DNA of 34,958 nucleotides from Bacteroidota bacterium. Its GTDB lineage: Bacteria; Bacteroidota; Bacteroidia; Bacteroidales; F082. The notes under the pieces are model-generated. The model saw only the letters and a list, made by a program, of their open reading frames with translations, ran no database searches and was not told where the DNA came from. The position numbers were made by a program, and so were the translations under genes. Of this stretch, positions 1 through 8,900 are shown piece by piece. Positions within the stretch are counted from its first letter, which is position 1, and the number at the start of each line of letters is the position of its first letter. The stretch lies in assembly GCA_003232915.1 (NCBI GenBank), contig QIKE01000063.1:1-34958 (forward strand), in the 5' to 3' direction.

Positions 1-53
1 ATTGAAACTTAGTATTATAAATTGATTGAACAGTTGCAAGATACAACACTTAA

Positions 54-67
54 TTGATATATATCAA
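54..67. promoter_or_regulatory. FNR-type operator
   Basis: TTGATATATATCAA is an exact match to the FNR consensus TTGAT-N4-ATCAA. It sits inside an 18-bp perfect palindrome (52-69, AATTGATATATATCAATT). It lies about 120 bases upstream of the hexaheme lipoprotein gene. The same 12-base core recurs upstream of the FNR-like regulator at 5795-5808. Confidence 0.7.
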
Positions 68-143
68 TTTGTATTCCAAAATTACATTTTTTCCGTAGTG
101 GAAATATCATCTTCATAAATGTTCATAGAAAAATTGTTTGATT

Positions 144-151
144 TAGATTTG
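144..151 (+). promoter_or_regulatory. Bacteroidota -7 promoter element
   Basis: TAGATTTG matches the TAnnTTTG -7 consensus of Bacteroidota. Transcription would start near 158, giving a leader of about 30 bases before the ATG at 188. No good -33 TTTG is visible at the usual spacing, as expected if an activator is needed. Confidence 0.45.
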
Positions 152-187
152 CCTTAACAAATTAAAAATTTAAAAAAACAATAAATC

Positions 188-1228
188 ATGGAAAAGAAAA
201 TTACATTCTATTTGCTATTGGTACTTTTGTTTACGGTGGGTATTATGACATCATGTACAAAAGTTGGACCTGCAGGACCTGCGGGTAAAGACGGAACCAA
301 TGGAACTGACGGAACCGATGGAACCGATGGAACAGCGGGTTGTGTTCAATGCCACGACAATTCACAGGTTATTTTAGCCAAATCGTTACAATGGGAAGCA
401 TCGGTACATGCCACAGGGGGAAACTTTGAAAGAAACACCAAAAATTGCGCACCTTGTCATACAAGTCAGGGGTTTCTTGAAAGAATTAAGACAGGTGCCG
501 ATACTACTCTGGCGACCATTGAAAACCCGGCGCCTCAAAATTGCTATACCTGTCACGAAATTCATCAAACCTACACACCTGCCGACTGGACTAATACAAC
601 GACATCTCCTGTAGAATTATGGATCAACGGAACAATCGTGGATTTTGGCAAAGGAAACCTTTGTGCTAATTGTCATCAACCCCGTATTCCTAACCCATTG
701 CCAATAATTGGTGGCGATTCTGTTATTATTACTTCTCCTTATTGGGGAGTACATCATGGCCCTCAAGCGGGTATTTTAGCAGGAACAGGTGGATATGAAA
801 TCGGAAGTGGATATTCTAATTCGGATCATACTACAGTAGTTACCGATGGTTGTGTTACTTGCCATATGGCAGAAGCCTTTGGCGTACAGGCCGGCGGACA
901 TCAAATGGGAATGACTTATTTGTATCACGGTCATGAAAAAATTAACACTACAGGTTGTATCACTTGTCACCCTTCTGGGATAGATGCAAAAATTGAGGCT
1001 ACGCAAACAGAGGTGCTTGATTTATTGACACAACTTAAAACCCTTTTGATCGATCATGGGGCAATGACTGAAACAGGTGGAATTATTACTGGGAAAATGT
1101 CTTGCGATGTAGCCGGCGGAGTACTGAATTATAATATGGTAGAAGCAGACGGAAGTGAAGGAGTTCACAACGCTAATTATGTTAGAACCCTACTCACCAA
1201 CAGTATTCAGGCTTTAAGTAGTAAATAA
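188..1228 (+). CDS. Hexaheme c-type cytochrome lipoprotein with collagen-like linker
   Basis: Predicted surface or periplasmic electron carrier. Residues 1-22 form a lipoprotein signal ending at Cys23 (I-M-T-S-C). Residues 27-51 are a collagen-like Gly-X-Y run (GPAGPAGKDGTNGTDG...) that would act as a stalk. Six CxxCH heme sites follow: CVQCH 52-56, CAPCH 87-91, CYTCH 119-123, CANCH 159-163, CVTCH 222-226 and CITCH 257-261. Many extra histidines could be axial ligands. The C-terminal ~85 residues carry no heme motif. It is the first gene of a cytochrome cluster, has an FNR-type palindrome upstream and a strong terminator after it. The fold resembles multiheme cytochromes of the c554/NrfB type in heme density, but I cannot assign a substrate. 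Confidence 0.85.
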   Translation: MEKKITFYLLLVLLFTVGIMTSCTKVGPAGPAGKDGTNGTDGTDGTDGTAGCVQCHDNSQVILAKSLQWEASVHATGGNFERNTKNCAPCHTSQGFLERIKTGADTTLATIENPAPQNCYTCHEIHQTYTPADWTNTTTSPVELWINGTIVDFGKGNLCANCHQPRIPNPLPIIGGDSVIITSPYWGVHHGPQAGILAGTGGYEIGSGYSNSDHTTVVTDGCVTCHMAEAFGVQAGGHQMGMTYLYHGHEKINTTGCITCHPSGIDAKIEATQTEVLDLLTQLKTLLIDHGAMTETGGIITGKMSCDVAGGVLNYNMVEADGSEGVHNANYVRTLLTNSIQALSSK

Positions 1229-1255
1229 GTTCCATATGTTAATCAACACTAAATG

Positions 1256-1301
1256 CTGCGCAAAGAGTCATATTGCATAATATTATCTTTGCGCAGTTTT
1301 T
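1256..1301 (+). terminator. Rho-independent terminator
   Basis: An 11-bp perfect stem (CTGCGCAAAGA at 1256-1266 pairing with TCTTTGCGCAG at 1286-1296), a 19-base loop and a run of five T. It closes the hexaheme gene transcript, so the next gene (1449) needs its own promoter or read-through. The 3' arm also contains TATCTTTG (1284-1291), a -7-like sequence. Confidence 0.8.
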
Positions 1302-1448
1302 AAAAGCCAGCATTATGAAATCATATTTAAAATATTAACATTTTTAAAATATGATTCGAGAGATTTTAAGAGTAAAAACGATGATGGAAATACTTACTGA
1401 TGCAAAATCGTTTCAAGATTTTTCTTTCAAAAAATAAACTATAAGCGA

Positions 1449-1844
1449 ATGAAAACAAATCGTATTTTTCTGGTATTTATGCTATTACTATCAACGGCGT
1501 TGATAAGTTCATGTCGATACGATATTCTTGTAGAACCTGTTGTCCCTCCCCCCAATCCTTCAGATACAATTAGTTTTGCAAAGACGATAGATCCCATCTT
1601 TAATGATAATTCAAATTGTGTTGCATGCCATAACACGGGGGGTCAGGTTCCTGATTTAACCACAGGCCATGCTTTTAACAGTATTATGAGCTTGGGTCTG
1701 GTCAATATATCAGATCCTGTGTCCAGTACAATATATTGGTTTCCTAATCCGGATAATAGTGAAAATCACACTTGGAAAAAATATACCGGCATTCAGGCTC
1801 AATTTGTTTTGCAATGGATAAAACAAGGCGCTTTAAACAATTAG
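1449..1844 (+). CDS. Monoheme cytochrome c lipoprotein
   Basis: A 131-residue protein with a lipoprotein signal (L-I-S-S-C, Cys22) and one heme motif, CVACH at 57-61. The pattern 'SFAKTIDPIF...CVACHNTGG..PDLT' followed near the end by 'QFVLQWIKQGALNN' is typical of small Bacteroidota cytochrome-c-domain proteins that are membrane-tethered electron shuttles. The proline-rich linker (VVPPPNPSD, 31-39) separates the lipid anchor from the heme domain. It follows the hexaheme gene after a terminator and precedes the DUF5777 barrel. Confidence is high for a cytochrome and low for its redox partner. Confidence 0.8.
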   Translation: MKTNRIFLVFMLLLSTALISSCRYDILVEPVVPPPNPSDTISFAKTIDPIFNDNSNCVACHNTGGQVPDLTTGHAFNSIMSLGLVNISDPVSSTIYWFPNPDNSENHTWKKYTGIQAQFVLQWIKQGALNN

Positions 1845-1981
1845 ATAATGTTTATGAAACGAACATGAATAATATAAAGTAATTTTTTTCTGCAAGTATA
1901 ATTTTTTTCTTTATATACAGATAGGCTTTGTATGATTCAGATTTAGTTTTCTTTTTTTTAATGACATAAAATTATTAAAGG

Positions 1982-2866
1982 ATGAAAAAATTAATATTAA
2001 ATTTTCTGCTTATTTTTTTTATCTTAAGCACAGGATTTGCGCAAGAGTCCCCGAAAGAAAAGAAAAAAGATAAACCGGTAAATTTTCCTTGGGATAGTGA
2101 GTTACTTATTGATAACCAAACAACACTTTCGCCACCGGCAAAAACGCTGGAATGTATTATCCAACACAGATTCGGACTGGTAAACCAAAAGGGAATCTCC
2201 GATCTGTATGGTATATATGCGCCAGGGACAAATATACGCATTGGAATAAATTATACTCTTGTTAAAAATCTAACAATTGGCTATGGCCTCACAAAAAAAA
2301 ATATGTACAACGACTTTCAGGCTAAATGGGTTATTCTTGAGCAAACAAATTCGGATCACATTCCCGTTGCTGTGGCATTGTTTGGAGATTTTGCCATAGA
2401 CGGAAGAAGCAACACTGCGTTTGGTACAAATTATAAATTTAACAACAGGTACTCCTATTTTAGTCAATTGATAGTGAGTAGAAAATTTAGCGATTGGCTA
2501 TCACTAGAATTTACGGGAAGTTTTACACATTATAATATGGTTGCATCGACAAATAATCATGATAACATTGGAGTGGGGATGAACGGACAAATAAAGTTTT
2601 CGCCCCAATCCTCCATTATATTTCAGTACGATATCCCTTTAAAAATTCAAGGCATTTCCGAACAAAGCGATTTTACAGCGAACAATGCGGCCAAGGCAAA
2701 TTTTGCTTTCGGATATCAGGTAGAAACATCAGGACATTCTTTCCAAATTTATTTTACTACTGCCGATGGAATATTGCCCCAAGACATTTATATGAATAAT
2801 TATAATGATTGGACAAAAGGAGATTTTATGCTTGGATTTACCATTACACGATTATGGAATTTTTAA
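1982..2866 (+). CDS. DUF5777-family outer-membrane beta-barrel
   Basis: A 294-residue protein with a Sec signal (1-20, ending F-A-Q) and an acidic/lysine-rich linker, then alternating amphipathic strands. Features of DUF5777 barrel proteins are visible: the early 'LECIIQHRFG' stretch, a glycine/tyrosine-rich 'GINYTLVKNLTIGYGLTKK' segment and a C-terminal aromatic residue (…RLWNF), as in outer-membrane barrels. DUF5777 genes commonly sit with cytochrome genes in Bacteroidota, and their role is not established. Here it lies between two cytochrome genes, so I infer an outer-membrane pore or scaffold for electron transfer. Confidence 0.7.
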   Translation: MKKLILNFLLIFFILSTGFAQESPKEKKKDKPVNFPWDSELLIDNQTTLSPPAKTLECIIQHRFGLVNQKGISDLYGIYAPGTNIRIGINYTLVKNLTIGYGLTKKNMYNDFQAKWVILEQTNSDHIPVAVALFGDFAIDGRSNTAFGTNYKFNNRYSYFSQLIVSRKFSDWLSLEFTGSFTHYNMVASTNNHDNIGVGMNGQIKFSPQSSIIFQYDIPLKIQGISEQSDFTANNAAKANFAFGYQVETSGHSFQIYFTTADGILPQDIYMNNYNDWTKGDFMLGFTITRLWNF

Positions 2867-2900
2867 TAACTAGAATCACAATAAAATAAAGTAAAATAAG

Positions 2901-3329
2901 ATGAATAAAGTAAACGTAAACAAACTCATAAGATTTTTTACCCTCGTACTTTTCATAGGCACATTAACAGCTTTTATGATTCCTCAGAATCAAAAAAAGG
3001 GGGCTAAATGGGTGATTCCGGAAAAATACAAGAAAATGGAAAATCCATATAAAGGTAATAAAAGAGATTTGAAGCTGGGAAGAATGCTTTATAGTAAATA
3101 TTGCAAGTCTTGCCATGGGTCGAAAGGGCTTGGTGATGGTTCAAAGGCATTGCAACTAAAAACTTTACCAGGTAATTTTAGTACTGCTGAATTTCAGGCT
3201 TATACAGATGGCGAAATGTATTATATGACCGCTGTTGGAAGAGATGAGATGAAGGGATACAGCAAAAAGATTCCGGACGAAGAAAATATTTGGGCTATTA
3301 TTAGTTATCTGCGAACCTTAAAAAAATAA
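2901..3329 (+). CDS. Class I c-type cytochrome
   Basis: A 142-residue secreted cytochrome c. It has an uncleaved anchor or signal peptide (residues 10-27), one heme site CKSCH at 68-72 followed by G-S-K-G-L-G-D-G, and a probable axial Met117 in 'GRDEMKGYSKKI'. The C-terminal helix 'ENIWAIISYLRTL' is the usual class I cytochrome ending. It starts 34 bases after the DUF5777 gene and is probably co-transcribed with it. Likely role: a soluble or membrane-tethered periplasmic shuttle between the inner-membrane quinol-oxidising cytochrome encoded next and outer-membrane partners. Confidence 0.85.
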   Translation: MNKVNVNKLIRFFTLVLFIGTLTAFMIPQNQKKGAKWVIPEKYKKMENPYKGNKRDLKLGRMLYSKYCKSCHGSKGLGDGSKALQLKTLPGNFSTAEFQAYTDGEMYYMTAVGRDEMKGYSKKIPDEENIWAIISYLRTLKK

Positions 3330-3520
3330 ATTTTATAAAACCGGGTAGATGTTTTCTGTACATAATCAATACCGTATCATTGTTCCTGTAGCTTCGTGTA
3401 ATTTAGGCGGAAACTGAGACCTTGCTTCTGCCGTTTTCTTGATGAATTCTGCATGATGGACATTAAAAAGGGTTAACGGTAGGATTACGTTGAATTTAAT
3501 TCACTATTGAAGAAATCGAT

Positions 3521-4138
3521 ATGAAAAAATTGCCAAAATCATTTTATAGCTGGACAACTATTAGTGGTGTTGTTCTGGCATCTGTTAGCTTTCTTATAAT
3601 ACTGTTCTTAATTCTTATTTCTAATATTTTCCCGAGAGGTGTTAGTCAATATCTCGGACTATTTACTTACATCATACTACCTATTTTCCTAATCATAGGT
3701 TTGCTTTTAATTCCAATTGGCACATGGCGAAAATTTAAACGGGATAAAAGGCAGCAGATCCAACGGGAATTGAAATTTCCAAAAGTTGATTTGAACGACC
3801 CTGGACAACGGATGATTGTTTTTATTTTTTTATTAGGTTCTGCTGTCATCATTTTGCTTACTACTTTGGGTAGTTATCAAGCTTTTCATTATACCGAATC
3901 CAATAAATTTTGTGGGACATTGTGCCACAAAGTAATGTCGCCCGAATACATCACTTATCACCAATCGCCCCATGCAAAGGTAAATTGTGTGGAATGTCAT
4001 GTGGGTTCGGGAGCCAATTGGTATGTAAAATCAAAACTTTCGGGTTTGCATCAGGTTTATGCTGTTTTAACCCATTCTTATCCTACACCCATTGCAACAC
4101 CGGGCACGAGAAACTTGCGAAGAATGCCATTGGCCTGA
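3521..4138 (+). CDS. NapC/NirT-like membrane cytochrome, N-terminal part (frame broken)
   Basis: The N-terminal 205 codons of a membrane multiheme cytochrome that would take electrons from the quinol pool. Three membrane segments are visible (about 12-34, 45-67, 98-120). Then come CGTLCH at 131-136 (a C-x3-CH site, normal for the first heme in this family), 'SPHAKVNCVECH' with the second heme at 156-160, and the family hallmark 'VKSKLSGLHQVYAVLTHSYPTPIATP'. After that the frame goes wrong: the last ~12 residues (GTRNLRRMPLA) do not belong to the family and the frame stops at 4138. The rest of the protein continues in the next frame from about 4101. Removing one G from GGG at 4102-4104 would rejoin the two parts. 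Confidence 0.8.
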   Translation: MKKLPKSFYSWTTISGVVLASVSFLIILFLILISNIFPRGVSQYLGLFTYIILPIFLIIGLLLIPIGTWRKFKRDKRQQIQRELKFPKVDLNDPGQRMIVFIFLLGSAVIILLTTLGSYQAFHYTESNKFCGTLCHKVMSPEYITYHQSPHAKVNCVECHVGSGANWYVKSKLSGLHQVYAVLTHSYPTPIATPGTRNLRRMPLA

Positions 4139-5015
4139 AAAATTCTATGATAGGAAACTGGTTTCAAAAAAATATTATCTCTCAGACGAAAAAACTACGG
4201 AATGGGATATCACTATGTTGATGAAAATAGGTCCCGAATATAAAGTGTTAGGTCAAAAAAGTGGTATTCACTGGCATGTAAATCCCGAAGTAAAAATAGA
4301 ATATGTGTCTGCCGACTTCAAGCGCGACACAATTGCCTTAGTAAAATATACTAATCTTAAAACAGGGGAGATATCCACTTACCGCGATACAGTTAGTACT
4401 TATACTAATACTCAAATTGATACTTTGGAACATCGTGTAATGGATTGCATTGATTGTCATAACCGGCCTTCTCATGACTTTAAATCACCGATAAGATTTT
4501 TTGATGATGCAATGAGTACGGATAAAATAACAAGAAATTTGCCAGATGTTAAAATGGAAGCAATGGATATTTTATACAACAATTCGTTTCCCACCCTCGA
4601 CAGTGCAAATCACTTTATCCAGTCTGAATTTACAGAATATTATCAGTTAATGTACCCTGAAATATTTGACAGTAGTAAAGTACTGATTGATAAAACCATT
4701 GCAACCATACAGACATTATATAAAAAAAACGTTTTTCCCTATATGAAAGCCCAATGGAGTACGCATCTCAACTATATCGGGCACCTTGAAACAAATGGCT
4801 GTTTTCGTTGCCATAACGATTCTTTTGTTGATGAAAAGGGTGATGTAATTTCGAGGGATTGCGACTTATGTCATGAAATAAAAAAACAGGGAACTCCGGA
4901 TAATCTTGAAATGGCTTGTGATACAGCAAGCCTTGAATTTAAACACCCTAATAATATCAAGGGAAAATGGAAAAAATTAGCTTGTGTAAAATGCCATAAA
5001 AATCTGTTTGAATAA
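4092..5015 (+). CDS. NapC/NirT-like membrane cytochrome, C-terminal part (frame broken)
   Basis: Continuation of the preceding gene in the +1 frame. Five CxxCH heme sites: CEECH 9-13 (in the conserved 'ARETCEECHWPEKF'), CIDCH 119-123 ('DCIDCHNRPSHDF'), CFRCH 237-241, CDLCH 257-261 and CVKCH 298-302. With the two sites of the first part the intact protein would hold seven hemes over about 490 residues. The apparent start at 4092 is a TTG inside the frame overlap and is probably not a true start. This half alone lacks a signal peptide and so could not be exported or receive heme. It is the last plus-strand cytochrome gene and ends 33 bases from the convergent regulator gene. Confidence 0.8.
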   Translation: MQHRARETCEECHWPEKFYDRKLVSKKYYLSDEKTTEWDITMLMKIGPEYKVLGQKSGIHWHVNPEVKIEYVSADFKRDTIALVKYTNLKTGEISTYRDTVSTYTNTQIDTLEHRVMDCIDCHNRPSHDFKSPIRFFDDAMSTDKITRNLPDVKMEAMDILYNNSFPTLDSANHFIQSEFTEYYQLMYPEIFDSSKVLIDKTIATIQTLYKKNVFPYMKAQWSTHLNYIGHLETNGCFRCHNDSFVDEKGDVISRDCDLCHEIKKQGTPDNLEMACDTASLEFKHPNNIKGKWKKLACVKCHKNLFE

Positions 5016-5048
5016 GTATTTTTATCTAAGGGGTTGTAACGAAAGAAC

Positions 5049-5741
5049 TTATCCGTTTCTGCTAATTTGTTCAAGTAAATCTTCTTTAAGAAGATGAAAG
5101 GTTTTGCCTGTGATTTGAATGAGACCCTCATCGGTGAATTCATGCAATATGCGGGAAACGCTTTCTTTGGATAATCCGGTCATTTCGGACAATTCTTTTT
5201 TTGAAATACTCAGCTTGAACGGATTACTATAATAGATTTTTCTACTCAAATAAAGCATTGCTTCGGCAACCCTACCATAATTATGCTTTACCAAAAGGCT
5301 CTCCATTTTATTTACCAGATTTAGAATAAAGTTATTTGAGATTTCCATAAAGGCAAAAGCCATTTTGGTGTTTTCTCTCATAATATCAAGAAAGGTGTCC
5401 ATATCTATCAGGCATAATTTGCATAGCTCAACAGCACTAATAGTAAAATGATTCTTTTTATCAATAAATAAACCGGGTCCTGAGAAAAAAGATGGTGGCC
5501 GGATAAAGTCAAGGATGAAATTCCTTCCACCTCTTCTTTCCAGCGATATTTTTGCTAAACCCTCGAAGAAGGATATGACGTGAGTATTGGGAGTCCCGCT
5601 TTTCATAATGATTTCCCCAGGATTAAACGTTACTTCAATTCGGTTCTTGTCAATTCTGGCAATTTCATTTGGTTTTAAATTACAAAAAACCGGTGATGTC
5701 ATCGAACAGTCAAAACAAATTAAATTCTTCTCAAATCCCAT
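5049..5741 (-). CDS. FNR-type transcription regulator (Crp/Fnr family)
   Basis: A 230-residue regulator. I place the start at the ATG at 5741, because the longer frame to 5780 begins with TTG and adds residues outside the family. Numbering from 5741, Cys9-x2-Cys12-x7-Cys20 plus Cys110 ('KLCLIDMDTF') align with the four [4Fe-4S] ligands of E. coli FNR (20, 23, 29, 122). A cyclic-nucleotide-binding-fold domain comes next, then a winged helix whose recognition helix 'SKESVSRIL' keeps the E-x-x-S-R contacts of FNR (Glu193, Ser196, Arg197). Expected role: switching the cytochrome and heme-attachment genes on when oxygen is low. It lies between those two units, and matching palindromes are upstream of both. 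Sure of the family; oxygen sensing is inferred. Confidence 0.85.
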   Translation of the reverse strand: MGFEKNLICFDCSMTSPVFCNLKPNEIARIDKNRIEVTFNPGEIIMKSGTPNTHVISFFEGLAKISLERRGGRNFILDFIRPPSFFSGPGLFIDKKNHFTISAVELCKLCLIDMDTFLDIMRENTKMAFAFMEISNNFILNLVNKMESLLVKHNYGRVAEAMLYLSRKIYYSNPFKLSISKKELSEMTGLSKESVSRILHEFTDEGLIQITGKTFHLLKEDLLEQISRNG

Positions 5742-5794
5742 TTTATTAATTTTTAGGTAAAAATAAACTATATTAGGCAAAAGCCAAATATGCG

Positions 5795-5808
5795 ATGATA
5801 TATATCAT
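5795..5808. promoter_or_regulatory. FNR-like operator, regulator-proximal
   Basis: ATGATATATATCAT is a 14-bp perfect palindrome with the same core (TGATATATATCA) as the site at 54-67. It lies 54 bases upstream of the regulator start codon, so it may serve autoregulation, and it is also within reach of the divergent ccs gene. Confidence 0.55.
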
Positions 5809-5858
5809 GAATAATTTGTTTTTTATTGTATTTAAACATATTTAATAGCATAAAACTA

Positions 5859-5872
5859 TTGATTCCTATCAA
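5859..5872. promoter_or_regulatory. FNR-type operator, ccs-proximal
   Basis: TTGATTCCTATCAA is an exact TTGAT-N4-ATCAA match with a different spacer from the other two sites. Its centre is about 54 bases upstream of the predicted transcription start of the ResB-CcsA gene. Confidence 0.65.
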
Positions 5873-5905
5873 GCTGTCTAACAATAAAAAGCGAAATAGA
5901 ATTTT

Positions 5906-5913
5906 TATTTTTG
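5906..5913 (+). promoter_or_regulatory. -7 promoter element for the ccs gene
   Basis: TATTTTTG fits TAnnTTTG. Transcription would begin near 5920, only about 5 bases before the ATG at 5925. This favours the second ATG at 5949 as the working start codon. Confidence 0.45.
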
Positions 5914-5924
5914 CCTGATTAGTA

Positions 5925-8900
5925 ATGCAAAAAACAAAAAAATTTCAAATGAAAAAAATTTCAAAAGTATTCTTTTCAATGTCCGGCATGGGATTCCTGC
6001 TTTTAATTTTTGCTGCATCAATAGCTACAGCAACCTTTATTGAAAATGATTTTGGTACTTCTGCTGCCAAAGCAATAGTTTACAATGCTGTTTGGTTTGA
6101 TGTTTTGTTAGCTCTACTAGCCGTCAATCTCATTGCAAACATTTTTCGTATGAAAATGTATCGTCGCAAGAAATTAACTATTTTTATTTTTCATCTTGCT
6201 TTTTTGATTATCCTTTTGGGTTCAGCCATTACACGTTTCATCAGTTATGAAGGCCTGATTCATTTACGTGAGGGAGCATCTTCCGATTACATCCTCACTA
6301 ATCAAACTTATGTAGAAGTAAGCGCATCTAAAGGAAAGCAGTTGGTATCGGACGAAAAAAAGGTTTTGCTTTCGGTATTGACGCCCGCAGCTTATCATAA
6401 GAAAATACATCTTGGGAATCAAAGCATTGTTTTTCAGGCAGTAAGATATATTCCTTATGCGCGCAAAGTAATTAGCGAAGACACCACAGGCCGGCCGGCA
6501 ATAACGCTAATAGCTTCATTATTAGGCACTCGTCAAACTATCCGGCTTGGTGAAGGAGAAACGGAATATGTTGGTGATTATGGCGTGGAATTTGGGGGAA
6601 ATCCTAAAAATAATAGTGTGCATATAAGATATTCTGACGGACATCTGCAAATTATTGCCCCCGATACAATACATACCACCTCTGTTATTGGGGGAATGCA
6701 GGAAACCTTACCCCCTTCAAACGTTTATCCTTTTGTAAAAGGAAAACTGTACGTTATTGGGAATTTAAATTTGCTATTAACCAATTTTTATAAACATGCT
6801 AAAGTCAACTATGTATCTTATAATAAAAGAAATTCAAATCTGCCCGATGTACTTGTGATTAAGGCACGTTCGGGTGATGATACTAAAAAGGTAGCTTTGT
6901 GGGGTGGCAAAGGCACTAAGGGTAAAAACCATCACTTTCAAATCAACGGAATTAAAGTAGTTATGAATTATGGCGCAAAGCAAATAGAGCTTCCCTTTTC
7001 GCTCCGGTTAAACGATTTTCAGCTTCAACGTTATCCCGGTTCTATGAGCCCCTCAAGCTATTCCAGCGAAGTAACTGTTATTGATAAAAAAAATAATGAA
7101 GAAATACCCTTCAAGATTTACATGAATCATGTTTTGAATTATAAAGGTTTTCGCTTTTTTCAGTCTTCATATGATAAAGATGAACTGGGAAGTATTCTTT
7201 CTGTAAACCACGATTATTGGGGTACTTTTTTTACTTATTTGGGATATCTTCTAATGGCATTAGGAATGGCTATGTCGCTCTTAAACCGAAATAGTCATTT
7301 TGCAGCTTTGGGAAGAGCATTAAAAAAAACGTCATCTTTGACCCTTAAAGCTGCGTTGTTGCTTGTTTTTTTAACTGCCGGAACCTCCACATTATTTGCT
7401 CAACACAATCATCTGCCACTTAATAAAATTCCGCCCGTAAATAAAGTGTGGGCACATAAATTCGGAATGTTGATGACACAGTCGAACGATGGCAGGCTTA
7501 AACCGGTAAATACACTATCAAGTGAATTATTAAGGAAAATTACTGGAAAAAGTAGCTTTTATGGTATGAACTCCGATCAGGTATTATTAGGAATGTTAAG
7601 CAATCCCCTATATTGGCAATTAGTTCCAATGATTAAAGTAACTGACAAAAAGCTGTCTAAGATTCTTGGGATTAAAGGAAAATATGCCTCGTATCTTGAT
7701 TTTATCAACATGAAAAAAGGAGGCTATAAACTGCAAAAACAGGTTAAAGAAATATATTCGAAAAAGCCAGAATCAAGAAGCGTCTTAGATAAAGAAATTT
7801 TAAAAGTCGATGAACGATTGAATATCTGTTATATGATTTTTATGGGAGATTTTTTGAAAATTATTCCCGATTCGTACAATCCTAACCATAGTTGGTATTT
7901 CCCCGGATCAAAGACCGAAGATTTAACGGGAAAAGATTCGAGTATGGTTGCCGTTGTGATACCACAATATTTTAGGGCAGTGTCAAAAGGAAACAAAATT
8001 ACGGCTAACCGGTTGATTGCAGATATTTCTGCATATCAAAAAAAATACGGGCAATCAATTTACCCTTCACAGCGTAAAATTAATGCTGAAATATTATACA
8101 ATAAATTGAAAATTTTCGACCGGCTTGGTATTGCTTATGGCGTTATTGGATTTATAATGGTTTTACTGCTTTTTATCGAAATACTTAAAGACTCAAATTA
8201 TTTTAAAGTTACATTGAAAATTATTTTAAGCATCATTATCCTTGGATTTGTATTACAAACTTTTGGACTGATACTTAGGTGGTATATATCTAATCATGCG
8301 CCTTGGAGCGACGGATACGAGTCAATGGTTTATATTGCATGGGTAACAATGTTGGCAGGCTTGTTGTTTTCAAAACGTTCTATGATGACAGTGGCTGCCA
8401 CCACTATTTTAAGTTCAATTATTCTCTTGGTAGCACATTTAAGCTGGATGGACCCAGAAATTACTAATTTGGTTCCGGTGTTAAAGTCATATTGGTTAAC
8501 TATTCATGTTTCGATTATAACCGCGAGTTATGGTTTTCTGGCCTTAAGTGCTCTTCTCGGGTTTATAAACCTTATGCTAATGATTATGAAATCGCCAAAA
8601 AATTATATTCGTATCTCTCAACGAATAGGCAATTTAACCGTTATTAACGAGCGTAGTCTGATTATCGGACTTTATATGCTTATTATCGGAACGTTTCTCG
8701 GTGGCGTATGGGCCAACGAAAGTTGGGGTCGCTATTGGGGTTGGGACCCTAAAGAGACTTGGGCATTGGTATGTGTGTTAATTTATAGTTTTATTGCACA
8801 TATGCGTTTTATTCCGGGCTTGAAATCAGAGTTTATTTTTAACATGGCATCCTTACTTGGCTATTCTTCAATTTTAATGACTTTTTTTGGCGTGAATTAT

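Noticed and set aside
4103-4138. 'TRNLR' in the first frame as genuine family sequence continuing the cytochrome
   Set aside because: The same bases encode 'ARETCEECH' with a heme site in the other frame, and the first frame stops 10 codons later, so the resemblance to the family's NLR is a coincidence.
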